Positions 42,512 to 51,688 of a DNA stretch of 64,000 nt are shown here, piece after piece. Every line of letters starts with the position of its first letter. Positions within the stretch are counted from its first letter, which is position 1. Origin of the DNA: JAGRGG01 sp965217265. GTDB lineage: Bacteria > Pseudomonadota > Alphaproteobacteria > Geminicoccales > Geminicoccaceae. Both the position numbers and the translations under genes were made by a program. The stretch covers positions 1 to 64,000 of the forward strand of contig CBDCHP010000011.1 of the NCBI GenBank assembly GCA_965217265.1. The letters run 5' to 3'. The notes under the pieces were generated by a model. It saw only the letters and a program-made list of their open reading frames with translations, had not been told where the DNA came from and did no database searches.

Positions 42512-44054
42512 AAACGATGTCGCTCGCTAGAACCAAGTCTTGCGCGAGATCGAAGCCGTTTCCCCGCAGCACGACGATCGGCTCGGCCTCGGCGCCCTCG
42601 ACCGGTGCGGCGGAGATCAGGGTCGTGCGGTTGTTCAAAGGCTCGACCGTCAGCATCGACGCGATATCGGTGTCGGGGCCGTAGAGGTCGGTGAAGTCGA
42701 GCTTGTCGCGGCCGCTCTTGAAGTCGGTGATCAGGTCGGGGCGGGGCGCCTCGAAGTCGAACGTGGTCGTCGCCCGATCGAAGCGCAGCACGACGTTGTC
42801 CACGGCACCGGCGAAGTCGCCGACCCAGCCGTCGCCGGCCGAGAGGTCGACGCCGGTGACGAGGCTGTCGGGCGAGAGCGGCGTGAAGCCCTCGCCCGCC
42901 TCGCCGTTCAACCTTTCGGCCAACGTCCGATCGCGCGCGGGGTCGGCCCCAGTCGCCGAGACCGCCCAGAAATTCGCGTCCTGCAGCGTCGTCCCTTCGA
43001 GCGACACGGTCTGCCACGCGTTCGTCGCCGCCACGACGCCGTTGCCGTTCCAGTAGGGCTCGTAGATCAAGACGACCGCGTCGTCGGTCGCGGGGTCGCC
43101 GTCGGCGTCGACGTGCAGGCGCAGGGCCGGCGCCTCGGCGCTGCCGTTCAGGCTGATCGCGTCGCGATACCAGTCGTAGGCGAGGTGCTTCAAGGATCCG
43201 AGCGTCGTCGCCTCATTGCCCAGCGCCGCGCTCGGCCCGACGAAAGGGTCCCAGAACAGGCCGATCCCGGCGCTGTAGTCGCCGTTTGCGTCCTGCCCGC
43301 CGTCGCCGTCAACGCCCTTGAGCCAGACCGAGCGGCCGCCGTTCACCGGGTCGGCCTCGATCCCGACCGAGCCCCCGCGGCCGACGTCCCAGGGTATCCA
43401 GACGTAGGGCGCCGCCACGCCGTCGACCGGCGCGTCGGCCTCGGTGGTCACGGTCGGTTGGGTGATGCGCGCGGCCTGGAACACGTCGCCCTTCAGCCAG
43501 GCGTGGGTGTCGTTGCCGCCGCCGCCGGTCATCCGGTCGGCCCCGGACCCGCCGATGAGCGTGTCGGCCCCGGACCCGCCGACGACGTCGTCGTCCTCCC
43601 CTTCGCCCCAGAGCGCGTCAGCGCCGGCGGCGCCCCAGAGCCGATCGGCGCCGTTGCCGCCGTGCAGCCGGTCGCCCCCGGACCCGCCGAACAGCCAATC
43701 GTCGCCGTAACCGCCGAGCACGTTGTCGCCGCCCGAACCGCCCTTGAGGACGTCGGCGCCGCTGTTGCCGTGCAGGTAGTCTTTGCCGCCGTCGCCGCGC
43801 ACCCAGTCGCCGTCGGCGCCGCCGAACAGCCGGTCGTCGCCCCCGCGTCCCTTGAGGTAGTCGTTGCCGCCGTTGCCGCGCAGGAGATCGTCGCCGCGCG
43901 TGCCGCGGATGTACTCAGGGTCATCGTCGCCGCGCGCGATCCAGTCCGCCGTTCGGCGCAGGGCGTCGGCGACAAAGGCGACCGGCGGCGTCGTCGCTCC
44001 CCACCCGCTCGGGAGCATGCCGGTCTCTCGCAGGAATTCCAGTGGCGTGCGCAT
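42510..44054 (-). CDS. RTX-type calcium-binding repeat protein
   Basis: 514 residues. After about 45 residues come at least ten tandem nine-residue RTX (hemolysin-type) repeats from about residue 50 to 170 (RGDDLLRGNGGNDYLKGRGG, GGYGDDWLFGGSGGDRLHGG, GADTLIGGSGADRMTGGGGN), which form a calcium-binding beta-roll. The remainder is a secreted non-repeat region with Asp-rich loops (DVDADGDPATDDAVVLIYEP) and ends DLAQDLVLASDIV, a hydrophobic/acidic tail like type I secretion signals. No protease motif is seen. Probably exported by a type I system encoded elsewhere; role unknown. Start ATG 44054. Confidence 0.85.
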   Translation of the reverse strand: MRTPLEFLRETGMLPSGWGATTPPVAFVADALRRTADWIARGDDDPEYIRGTRGDDLLRGNGGNDYLKGRGGDDRLFGGADGDWVRGDGGKDYLHGNSGADVLKGGSGGDNVLGGYGDDWLFGGSGGDRLHGGNGADRLWGAAGADALWGEGEDDDVVGGSGADTLIGGSGADRMTGGGGNDTHAWLKGDVFQAARITQPTVTTEADAPVDGVAAPYVWIPWDVGRGGSVGIEADPVNGGRSVWLKGVDGDGGQDANGDYSAGIGLFWDPFVGPSAALGNEATTLGSLKHLAYDWYRDAISLNGSAEAPALRLHVDADGDPATDDAVVLIYEPYWNGNGVVAATNAWQTVSLEGTTLQDANFWAVSATGADPARDRTLAERLNGEAGEGFTPLSPDSLVTGVDLSAGDGWVGDFAGAVDNVVLRFDRATTTFDFEAPRPDLITDFKSGRDKLDFTDLYGPDTDIASMLTVEPLNNRTTLISAAPVEGAEAEPIVVLRGNGFDLAQDLVLASDIV

Positions 44055-44299
44055 CCATGCCTCTCGTTGGATCGTCGGTCCGGGGCGGCAAATCGGCCGC
44101 GCGCCGGGCGTGTAGCAGCAGGAGCACAGTTTTTCAACTTCGGATTGATAAACCACCGGCCTTCTCGTCCGCGTCCCACGCGCCCTGCGATCGTTCGCTA
44201 CCCACGACCCGGGGGTTAACGGTTTCTTCACCGCGCGCGTTCATGCTGGCGAAAGTCGCAGCGCCCTTGCGGCGCTTCCCATCTTCGCGAGTAAAACCG

Positions 44300-45205
44300 A
44301 TGTCAGCGCCCCCGTCCCTCGATTTCGCCCTGATCGGCGTGCCGCGCGCCGGCAACGCTTGGCTCGCGGCGGCGCTGCGCCAGCATCCCGGCGCCGCACT
44401 GCCGGCCGTGCCGAGGCTCGGCGCTTGCGCCCTTAGGAAGCCTCGGCCCTTGGACGCGATCTACGACGACGCACTTGACGGCCCGGCCGACGCGCTCCGC
44501 GGCGACGTGGCGCCGCGCCTCATCGCCGACGCCGAGGCGGCGTACCGCCTAAGATCGTTCGCGTCGGGGTTGAAGCCCGTCGTCCTGCTGCGCCAACCGC
44601 TCGACATGCTGGTCTCGCTCTACCACTTCGAGCGGCGGCGGCGCCCGATGGCGCCGACGTTCGCCGCCGAGATCGAGCGCCGGCCGGAACTGCTCGACCT
44701 CGGCCGCTACCACCGCCTGCTCACGCCCTGGCTCGACGTCTTCGGCGCCGAGCGCTGCTTCATTCGCACCTTCGACGAGTTCTTCGCCGACGAGCGCCGG
44801 GCGCTGCCGGAGGTCTTGCGCCACCTCGGCCTCGACCCCCGCTTTCGCCCCTCGCTCCTCGGCCGCAAGGTCAACCCCGGCGATCCGCGCCCGCCCGGCC
44901 CGCTCCGGCGCTGGCGCAACCGCGCCGCGTCGCTCGCCTTCAAGTCGGTGCCGTCGGCCGCCGCCGGCCGCGACGACGTGCGGGGCAAGCGCTTCAGCCT
45001 CGTCCGCCCGGCCGACACCCTGCCGCCCGACCTGCGCCGCACGGTCATGGACCGGCTGGAGCCCGACCTGCGCCGGCTCGAAGGTCTGCTCGGCCGGGGC
45101 CTGGACGCTTGGCGCGAGCAGGCCCTCCTGCCGCCGGCCGACAACGTCGTCTGGCTCGACCTCCTCGCCCGCCCGAACCCTCAACGCCGTGGGGTCGAGG
45201 CGTAG
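44300..45205 (+). CDS. Sulfotransferase-like protein
   Basis: 301 residues from ATG 44300 (ATG 44243 would add 19 residues). The PAPS-binding pattern is partly kept: DFALIGVPRAGNAWLAAALR at the N-terminus takes the place of the 5'-phosphosulfate loop, and KPVVLLRQPLDMLVSLYHFE is the 3'-phosphate region (usually RNPxxRxxSxY/H). The first motif lacks the canonical Lys-Thr/Ser (AGNAW instead of GTTSL), so activity is uncertain. Targets could be glycans or lipids. It converges with the aminotransferase gene across 15 bases. Confidence 0.72.
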   Translation: MSAPPSLDFALIGVPRAGNAWLAAALRQHPGAALPAVPRLGACALRKPRPLDAIYDDALDGPADALRGDVAPRLIADAEAAYRLRSFASGLKPVVLLRQPLDMLVSLYHFERRRRPMAPTFAAEIERRPELLDLGRYHRLLTPWLDVFGAERCFIRTFDEFFADERRALPEVLRHLGLDPRFRPSLLGRKVNPGDPRPPGPLRRWRNRAASLAFKSVPSAAAGRDDVRGKRFSLVRPADTLPPDLRRTVMDRLEPDLRRLEGLLGRGLDAWREQALLPPADNVVWLDLLARPNPQRRGVEA

Positions 45206-45220
45206 GGGCGGCGGGGGAGT

Positions 45221-46390
45221 TTACCGCAACTTCGGCCCGAGATGCGCGCCGATCCGCGCCGCCGCCTCGTCGAGGCGATCTTCCGCCGCGCTGTAGCTGA
45301 GGCGAAGGAAGCCCGCCGCGGCGGCGCCGAAGCCGGAGCCGGGCAGGAGGGAGACCTTGGCCGCGTCGAGGAGCCCCCAGGCGAGGGTCTGGGCGTCCTC
45401 GTCGGCGCCGCGCACGTCGAGCATGACGTTGAGGCCAGACGGGGGTACGGCGACGTCGATGCCGGCCCCGGCTAGGCCGCGGCAGACGCGGTCGCGGCGC
45501 CCCCGCAGCCGCTCGCGGATCGTCGCCGGGGTGTCGGAGGCGAGTGCGACGAGGGCCGCGTCCTGGACGAAGGCGGGCAGGCCGTAGGTGGCGGCGAGCG
45601 CCACGTCCTCGATCGCGGCGACGACGGGCTCCGGCCCGATCGCCCAGCCGAGGCGCCAGCCGGTCATCGCGTGCGACTTCGACAACGAGCCCAAGGTCAC
45701 GGTGCGTTCGGCCATGCCGGGCAGGGTGCGCGTCGCGACGAAGGGACCGTCGTAGACGAGGTCGGCGTAGACCTCGTCGGAAACGAGCCAGAGGCCACGA
45801 TCGCGGCACAGGTCACCGATCGCGGCGAGCGCGTTTTCTGAGTAGACGGCGCCGGTCGGGTTGTTGGGGGTGTTGAGCAGGATCAGCTTGGTGAGCGGCG
45901 TGATCGCGGCCTCGATCGAGGCGGCGTCGAGGGCGAAACCGCGGTCCGGGTCGGCAGGGGCGAGGACCGGGGCGGCGCCGGTGGCGCGCACCGTGGCGGG
46001 ATACGTCACGTAGTGCGGCTCGATCAGGACGGCCTCGTCGCCGGGGTCGAGGAGGGTCATCAGGACGCCGAACAGCGCCCCCTGCCCGCCCGTGGTGATG
46101 GCGACGCTCGCAAGCGCCACGCCCTCGGCCAGGGCGACGGCGCGGCGAAGATCCGGTTCGCCCAGGAGGGGGGTGTAGTGGTGGCGCCCACCCTCCAGCG
46201 CCCCGACCCCGGCGGCGACGATGGCCTTCGGCGTCGAGAAGTCGTAGTCGCCCTGGCTCAGCACGATGATTTCGGGGTCGGTGCGGGCCCGCCCGATGGC
46301 GGCGAAGTGGACCGCCCAAGCGTCCGTGCCGCCGGCGCGCAGGCCGGCGACGCGGCGGCTCAAGGCCAAGCCCGCGTCGCCGCCTTGCAT
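45221..46390 (-). CDS. PLP-dependent aminotransferase (class I/II, AspC/PatA-like)
   Basis: 389 residues from ATG 46390, overlapping the binding-protein stop (ATGA). Fold type I features: ITTGGQGALFGVLMTLLDPG, EPHYVTYPATVRATGAAPVL, LNTPNNPTGAVYSENALAAI, the Asp/Tyr pair in SDEVYADLVYDG and the PLP-Lys in TLGSLSKSHAMTGWRLGWAI. The C-terminal Arg that binds the substrate carboxylate is in GFLRLSYSA. It transfers an amino group from an unknown amino acid. Being the last gene of an ABC-importer operon, it probably acts on the imported compound or its breakdown product. Confidence 0.93.
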   Translation of the reverse strand: MQGGDAGLALSRRVAGLRAGGTDAWAVHFAAIGRARTDPEIIVLSQGDYDFSTPKAIVAAGVGALEGGRHHYTPLLGEPDLRRAVALAEGVALASVAITTGGQGALFGVLMTLLDPGDEAVLIEPHYVTYPATVRATGAAPVLAPADPDRGFALDAASIEAAITPLTKLILLNTPNNPTGAVYSENALAAIGDLCRDRGLWLVSDEVYADLVYDGPFVATRTLPGMAERTVTLGSLSKSHAMTGWRLGWAIGPEPVVAAIEDVALAATYGLPAFVQDAALVALASDTPATIRERLRGRRDRVCRGLAGAGIDVAVPPSGLNVMLDVRGADEDAQTLAWGLLDAAKVSLLPGSGFGAAAAGFLRLSYSAAEDRLDEAAARIGAHLGPKLR

Positions 46391-47949
46391 CAGGCGGTCA
46401 TCCACCAGCGCTCGCACCAGCGGTGCCCGTCCAGGTTCCAGTTCGACGCCACCGTGTCCTCGTGCGCGACCTTGTCCGAGGTCGCCCAGACGAAGTCGGC
46501 GAACATCGGCACGATCTGCCCGCCCTGGTCGTTGAGGATCTGCTGCATCTCGACGTACATGCCGCGCCGCTTGTCCTGATCCAGTTCCGAGCGCGCCTCG
46601 ACCAGGAGCTTGTCGAAGCGCTCGTTGTCCCAGAAGGTCTCGTTCCAGGCCGCCGTCGACTCGTACGCGGTCGAGAACATCCAGTCCTCGGTCGGCCGGC
46701 CGCCGTAGTAGCTCATGCACCAGGGCGCTTTCAACCACACGTTCGACCAGTAGCCGTCGCCCGGCTCGCGCACGACCTGGATGTCGATCCCGGCGGCGCG
46801 GGCGGACTCGGAGTAGATCAGGGCCGAGTCGATCCCGCCGGCGTAGGCCGCGTCCGAGGCGTGCAACTGCACCTTCAGGTTCTCCATCCCGGCCTCCTTG
46901 AGGTGGAACTTGGCCTTGTCGGGGTCGTAGGCCCGCTGCGGCAACTCCTCTTCGGTGGCGAGGAACCGGTTGGCAGGGCCGATCGGGGTGTCGTTGCCGG
47001 GTCGGCCGTAGCCCTGCAGGATGGTCTGCACCATCTCTTCCCGGTTGCAGGCGAGCTTGATCGCCATGCGGACGTTGTAGTCGGTGAACGGGTCGTCGAT
47101 GACGCGCATCGGCATGGTGTAGTGCAAATTGCCCGACGCGGTCTCGATCTTGAAGGTGCCCCGGCGCTGCAACAGGCCGACCGTCTTCAGGTCCGGCTCG
47201 GTGATCAGGTCGACCTCGCCCGAGACCAGCGCGTTGACCCTGGCCGCGGTGTCGAGGATGGAGAGCCACGTGATCGTGTCGAAGTGCGCCCGATCTGACT
47301 TGAAGTAGTTCGGGTTGCGCGAGCCCGTCGCGCGCACGCCGGGCTCGAAACTGTCGAGGACGTAGGGGCCGGCGCCGACGCCCGAGGAGGGGTCGATCTT
47401 GCCCTCAGACGCCGGGCGGATCGCCAAATGATAGTCGCTCACCAAGTAGGCGAAGTCGGCGTTGCCGCTTTTCAGCGTGACGACGAGCGTGTGCGGGTCG
47501 TCGGCGCGGATGTCCTCGACCGGCTCCAGGATCACCTTGGCCGCCGAGACGGTGTCCTCGCCGCGGTGGTGGTTCAAGGACGCGATCACGTCGTCGGCGG
47601 TGAGTTCCTTGCCGTCGTGGAAGGTGACGCCCTGCCTGAGCCGAAATGTCCAGGTCTTGGCGTCCCCGGACGGCTCCCAGCTCTCGGCGAGTTCGGGGGC
47701 GAGTTCGCCGGCCGGGTCGATCTCGGTGAGGTAGGCGTTGATCGCCATGGCGAGGTCGATGGTGAAGTCGTTCTCCCAGGTGGCCGGATCGAGGCTGTCG
47801 GTGGTCGAGCCGTGGCCCAGGCCGACGCGGACGTCGCCGCCCTTGACCGGCTGCGCGCCCGCCCGTCGCCCGTGCAGGCCGACGCCGAGTGCGAGGGCAC
47901 CGGCGCCGCCGATCTGCAGCGTCCGCCGCCGGTTGATGTTGAGATGCAT
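46390..47949 (-). CDS. ABC importer substrate-binding protein (family 5, peptide/opine type)
   Basis: 519 residues from ATG 47949. Tat-type signal (NRRRTLQIGGAGALALGVGL) then the SBP family-5 fold: TTDSLDPATWENDFTIDLAM, AESWEPSGDAKTWTFRLRQG, VTFHDGKELTADDVIASLNH, SSGVGAGPYVLDSFEPGVRA, NVRMAIKLACNREEMVQTIL. It captures a peptide or other bulky solute in the periplasm for the permeases encoded upstream. Gene order on the minus strand is permease, permease, ATPase, this protein, aminotransferase, with overlaps or short gaps throughout. Confidence 0.94.
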   Translation of the reverse strand: MHLNINRRRTLQIGGAGALALGVGLHGRRAGAQPVKGGDVRVGLGHGSTTDSLDPATWENDFTIDLAMAINAYLTEIDPAGELAPELAESWEPSGDAKTWTFRLRQGVTFHDGKELTADDVIASLNHHRGEDTVSAAKVILEPVEDIRADDPHTLVVTLKSGNADFAYLVSDYHLAIRPASEGKIDPSSGVGAGPYVLDSFEPGVRATGSRNPNYFKSDRAHFDTITWLSILDTAARVNALVSGEVDLITEPDLKTVGLLQRRGTFKIETASGNLHYTMPMRVIDDPFTDYNVRMAIKLACNREEMVQTILQGYGRPGNDTPIGPANRFLATEEELPQRAYDPDKAKFHLKEAGMENLKVQLHASDAAYAGGIDSALIYSESARAAGIDIQVVREPGDGYWSNVWLKAPWCMSYYGGRPTEDWMFSTAYESTAAWNETFWDNERFDKLLVEARSELDQDKRRGMYVEMQQILNDQGGQIVPMFADFVWATSDKVAHEDTVASNWNLDGHRWCERWWMTA

Positions 47950-47979
47950 GGATCGTCTCCCTTGATCGGTTTTCATGAA

Positions 47980-49620
47980 TCATGCCCCGTCGCGAACGAG
48001 GGCCTCCTCGTCCATCTGCTCCAGGCGACGGGTGAGCCAGTCGGGGTCCATCTCAGGCACCGAGGCCAGGAGCAGTTCGGTGTAGGCGTGGTGCGGCGGG
48101 GCGAAGATGTCGTCCTTCGTGCCCTGCTCGACGATGCGGCCGTCCTTCATGACGACGACCTCGTCGGCGATCGCGCGCACCGTCGCGATGTCGTGCGTGA
48201 TGAACATGTAGGCGAGGTTCATCTCGCGCTGGAGCCGGTCGAGCAGCTTGAGGATCTCCTCGGCGACGAGCTGGTCCAGGGCACTCGTCACCTCGTCGCA
48301 GATGATGAGGTCGGGATCGGCGGCGAGTGCTCGCGCGATGCCGATGCGCTGCTTTTGCCCGCCCGAGAGTTCGCCCGGGCGGCGGTCGATGTACTGGTCC
48401 GGCTCCATCTCGATGGCGCGCAGGAGTTCGCGCACCCGCTCGGTGCGCGCCTTGCCGCCCAGGCCCAAGTAGAAGCCGACCGGGCGGCCGACGATCTGCC
48501 GGATGGTCTGCTTCGGGTTCAAGGCGGTGTCGGCGCTCTGGTAGATCATCTGCACGCGGCGCAACTGCGCCTTGGTGCGCGCCTTGTAGGACGGCGGCAG
48601 CGGCTCGCCGTCGAGGACGATCCGGCCCTCGACCGGCGGCAGCAACCCGGTGATGCAGCGCGCCGCGGTCGACTTGCCCGAGCCGCTCTCGCCGACGACC
48701 GCGACCGTGCGGCCGGCGCGCAGGTCGAAGGAGACGTCGTCGAGCACCTTGATCGTCCCGCCGCCGTAGGCGGCGCTCACCCCCTCGACCCGCAAGAGCG
48801 GCCGGTCGTCGGCGCTCGCCTTCGGCTCGGACTTGAAGCCGCGCACGGCCCAGAGCGACTTGGTGTAATCGGCTTCGGGGTGGTCGAGCATGGTGCGGGT
48901 CTCGGCCTCCTCGACGGTCTCGCCGTAGCGCAGCACGGCGATGCGATCGGCCATCTGCGCCACGACGGCGAGGTCGTGCGAGATGTAGATCGCCGAGGCG
49001 CCGAACGTCTCGACCGCCTCGCGGATCGCGGCCAGGACGCCGATCTGGGTGGTGACGTCGAGGGCGGTCGTCGGCTCGTCGAAGACGATGAGGTCGGGCC
49101 GGCAGCCCATCGCCATCGCCGTCATCGCCCGCTGCAACTGCCCGCCCGAGACTTGGTGCGGGTAGCGAAAGCCGATCCCCTCGGGGTCGGGCAGGTGCAT
49201 CTGGCGGTAGAGGTCGATCGCGTCCTCGCGCGCCTCGCGGCGGCCCATCTTGCCGCGCAGGACCGGGAACTCGGTGTGCTGCTCGATCAGCGTGTGGGCC
49301 GGGTTGAAGCTCGCCGCCGCCGACTGCGCGACGTAGGCGATGCGCGACGAGCGCAGGCCCCGGCGGGTCTTGATCGACGCCTTGGTGAGGTCGATGCCGT
49401 CGAAGACGATGCTCCCGCCCGAGATGCGGCAGCCGTCGCGCACGGCGCCCATGAGGGCAAGGCCGAGCGTCGACTTGCCGGCGCCGGACTCGCCGATCAG
49501 GCCCAGGATCTCGCCCTTGGCCAAGCGCAGGTCGATGCCCTTCAAGATCGGCAGCCACTCGCCGCCGCTCTGGCCGTCGATCTTGAGGTCCGTGACGGTG
49601 AGGAGGTCGCCGTCGCTCAT
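47980..49620 (-). CDS. ABC importer double ATP-binding protein (DppD-DppF fusion type)
   Basis: 546 residues with two complete ABC domains. First: Walker A GESGAGKST, signature VSGGQLQRAM, Walker B LIVFDEPTTALD, switch His in ISHDLAVV. Second: Walker A GESGSGKST, signature LSGGQKQRIG, Walker B LIICDEVTSALD, switch His in THDIATV. The Glu after the Walker B Asp is present in both, so both sites should hydrolyse ATP. It powers import through the two permeases next to it. ATG 49620 overlaps the preceding permease stop; 30 bases separate it from the binding-protein gene. Confidence 0.95.
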   Translation of the reverse strand: MSDGDLLTVTDLKIDGQSGGEWLPILKGIDLRLAKGEILGLIGESGAGKSTLGLALMGAVRDGCRISGGSIVFDGIDLTKASIKTRRGLRSSRIAYVAQSAAASFNPAHTLIEQHTEFPVLRGKMGRREAREDAIDLYRQMHLPDPEGIGFRYPHQVSGGQLQRAMTAMAMGCRPDLIVFDEPTTALDVTTQIGVLAAIREAVETFGASAIYISHDLAVVAQMADRIAVLRYGETVEEAETRTMLDHPEADYTKSLWAVRGFKSEPKASADDRPLLRVEGVSAAYGGGTIKVLDDVSFDLRAGRTVAVVGESGSGKSTAARCITGLLPPVEGRIVLDGEPLPPSYKARTKAQLRRVQMIYQSADTALNPKQTIRQIVGRPVGFYLGLGGKARTERVRELLRAIEMEPDQYIDRRPGELSGGQKQRIGIARALAADPDLIICDEVTSALDQLVAEEILKLLDRLQREMNLAYMFITHDIATVRAIADEVVVMKDGRIVEQGTKDDIFAPPHHAYTELLLASVPEMDPDWLTRRLEQMDEEALVRDGA

Positions 49621-50453
49621 GATTTCAGCCCGCTCGCCTTGTGGAGCATCCAGTCGACGACGAAGTTGACCCCGATGGTCAAGAGCGCGATCGCGGCCGC
49701 CGGCAGCAAGGGGGTGATGTCGCCGAACGTGATCAGCGTCGCGTTGTCGCGCACCATCGAGCCCCAGTCGGCCGTCGGCGGCTGAATGCCGAGGCCCAAG
49801 AACGACAGGGCCGAGATGGTGAGGAAGACGAAGCAAAACCGCAGCCCGAACTCGGCGACCAAGGGCGGCGCCACGTTGGGCAGGACTTCGCGCGGGATGA
49901 TCCAGCCCAGGCCCTCGCCGCGCAGCCGCGCCGCCTCGACGTAGTCCATGACGACGACGCCCTGCGCCACGGCGCGGGCGAGACGAAAGACGCGCGTGCT
50001 GTCGAGGAGCGCGATCACCAAAATCAGGTTGGTGATCGTCGTGCCGACGATGGTGAGGAGAAGAAGGGCGAAGATCAGTTGCGGGATCGCCATCAAGACG
50101 TCGACGGCGCGGGACAAGAGCGTGTCGACCCAGCCGCCCAAGGTGGCGGCGAGCAGGCCTAAGCCCCCGCCGAGGAGAAATGCCAGCATCGTCGTCAACA
50201 GCGCGATGCCAAGCGTGTTGCGCGCGGCGTAGATCAGCCGCGAGAGCATGTCGCGGCCGATATTGTCGGTGCCCAAGGGGTGCTCGGCGTTCCAGGGCAT
50301 GTATTGCGGCCCGACCACGTCGCGCTCGGGATAGGGTGCCAGCGCCGGCGCGAAGATCGCGGTGAAGGCGTAGAGCAGGATGACCGTGATCCCGAACCAG
50401 GCCGAGGGCGGCACGCGGCGCAAGGTGCGCAAGTTGAGGGCGATGGCGCTCAT
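49617..50453 (-). CDS. ABC importer permease (DppC type)
   Basis: 278 residues, about six TM helices. The first lies at residues 18-40 (WFGITVILLYAFTAIFAPAL), followed by the family's HPLGTDNIGRDMLSRLIYAA segment and the EAA loop YVEAARLRGEGLGWIIPREV, the contact site for the ATPase. Ends DWMLHKASGLKS. It pairs with the DppB-type permease whose stop overlaps its ATG at 50453. Confidence 0.94.
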   Translation of the reverse strand: MSAIALNLRTLRRVPPSAWFGITVILLYAFTAIFAPALAPYPERDVVGPQYMPWNAEHPLGTDNIGRDMLSRLIYAARNTLGIALLTTMLAFLLGGGLGLLAATLGGWVDTLLSRAVDVLMAIPQLIFALLLLTIVGTTITNLILVIALLDSTRVFRLARAVAQGVVVMDYVEAARLRGEGLGWIIPREVLPNVAPPLVAEFGLRFCFVFLTISALSFLGLGIQPPTADWGSMVRDNATLITFGDITPLLPAAAIALLTIGVNFVVDWMLHKASGLKS

Positions 50454-51409
50454 TTCGGGTGCAGCAGTCTCGGGTTGCTGACGATCGAGACGATGTCGGC
50501 CGTCAGGTTCAACAAGATGTAGGTGGCGGCGAAGATCAGGCAGGCGGCCTGGACGACGGTGATGTCGCGCTTCGAGACCGAATCGACCAGGAGCTGGCCC
50601 AGGCCCGGGTAGACGAAGACGACCTCGACGACGACGACGCCGGTGATCAGGTAGGCGAGGTTGAGCGCGATGACGTTGACGATGGGTGCTATCGCGTTGG
50701 GCAGCGCGTGGCGCAGGACGATCCGGGCCGGCATCGCCCCTTTGAGCCGCGCCATCTCGATGTAGGGCGAGGCCAGCAGGTTGATGATCGAGGCCCGGGT
50801 CATGCGCATCATGTGCGCCGTGACGACGAGGGTGAGCGTGATCGCCGGCAAGAAGGCGCGGTAGAGGTGGTCGATCAACCCGGCGCCGGGCGGCAGGTTG
50901 ACGATCGAGGGAAAGGCGCCGAACTGGATCGAGAGGAACAGGATCAAGATGTAGGCGACGAAGAACTCGGGAAACGAGATCGAGGTCAGCGTCAGCGCGT
51001 TGATGCCGCGATCGAACAGGCTGTCGCGGTAGAGCGCCGCCAGAATGCCGAGGCCCAAGGCCAAGGGCACGGCGATCGCGGCGGCGTAGCCGGCGAGGAA
51101 GAGCGTGTTGCCGAGCCTGCCGCCGATCAGCTCGCCGATCTCGCGGCCGTTCGCCAGCGAGCGGCCGAAATCGCCGGTGACAGCGCCGCCGAGCCAGGTG
51201 AAGTAGCGGACGTAGGCCGGCTGATCGAGGCCGAGCTCGCGGCGCATGGCGGCGACGGTCTCCTCGGTGGCGCCCTGGCCCAAGATCTCCTCGGCCAGAT
51301 CGCCCGGCAGCAACTCGACGGAGGCGAAGATCAACAGCGACACGACGAACAGCGTCAAGAGGCCGAGGCCCAGGCGCTGCAACACCATTCGCCCGATCGC
51401 TGACCGCAT
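50450..51409 (-). CDS. ABC importer permease (DppB type), first gene of the operon
   Basis: 319 residues, six TM helices: LQRLGLGLLTLFVVSLLIFA at the N-terminus (typical of DppB/GsiC), EMARLKGAMPARIVLRHALP as the EAA loop, and a last helix LIFAATYILLNLTADIVSIV. ATG 51409. The operon promoter should lie in 51410-51500, before the half-repeat copy G. Confidence 0.94.
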   Translation of the reverse strand: MRSAIGRMVLQRLGLGLLTLFVVSLLIFASVELLPGDLAEEILGQGATEETVAAMRRELGLDQPAYVRYFTWLGGAVTGDFGRSLANGREIGELIGGRLGNTLFLAGYAAAIAVPLALGLGILAALYRDSLFDRGINALTLTSISFPEFFVAYILILFLSIQFGAFPSIVNLPPGAGLIDHLYRAFLPAITLTLVVTAHMMRMTRASIINLLASPYIEMARLKGAMPARIVLRHALPNAIAPIVNVIALNLAYLITGVVVVEVVFVYPGLGQLLVDSVSKRDITVVQAACLIFAATYILLNLTADIVSIVSNPRLLHPK

Positions 51410-51509
51410 GCGCCTCTCACCCGTTGTGCTTCTCGAACGCGATTGAACGGCGAAAGGGCGGGGATGTCTAGCGTTTCGTCGCGCTCAAAGCCCGGACGCT
51501 AGCAGGGAG

Positions 51510-51558
51510 TACGCTTGCGCGTCCGCTGCGCGGGGCTTTTTCTTCTCTTTTTTGATTT
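51510..51558. repeat. Half of a palindromic repeat, copy G
   Basis: Only the left half is present: ACGCTTGCGCGTCCGCTGCG, CGGGGC, then the T-tract CTTTTTCTTCTCTTTTTT. The right arm is missing and is replaced 60 bases on by an unrelated hairpin (51618-51640). On the plus strand it would not form the long stem by itself, so it looks like a deletion product of the family. Confidence 0.75.
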
Positions 51559-51608
51559 TTGGTTGAGAGCGTGCTTGAGCGTTTGTACCTCTTCGAGACA
51601 GACGACGC

Positions 51609-51640
51609 AAAAGAGATGCCCCGCGCAGCAAACGCGGGGC
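51609..51640 (-). terminator. Rho-independent terminator after the chemoreceptor gene
   Basis: A perfect eight-base stem GCCCCGCG/CGCGGGGC (51618-51625 and 51633-51640) with a seven-base loop. Read on the minus strand it is followed by ATCTCTTTT, a U-rich tail. It lies 49 bases past the chemoreceptor stop. Confidence 0.75.
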
Positions 51641-51688
51641 ACCGAAATGTTCTAACCCGTATCGTGGAATCTGCTTTGGCAAACTCGG

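Noticed and set aside
43500..43900. CRISPR-like regular repeats
   Set aside because: The periodic sequence encodes RTX nonapeptide repeats inside a gene; there are no unique spacers or cas genes. No CRISPR array was found anywhere in the window.
47428..49785. A 785-codon plus-strand frame across the ABC binding-protein and ATPase genes
   Set aside because: It is antisense to two unambiguous ABC genes; His/Arg/Asp-rich composition without domains.
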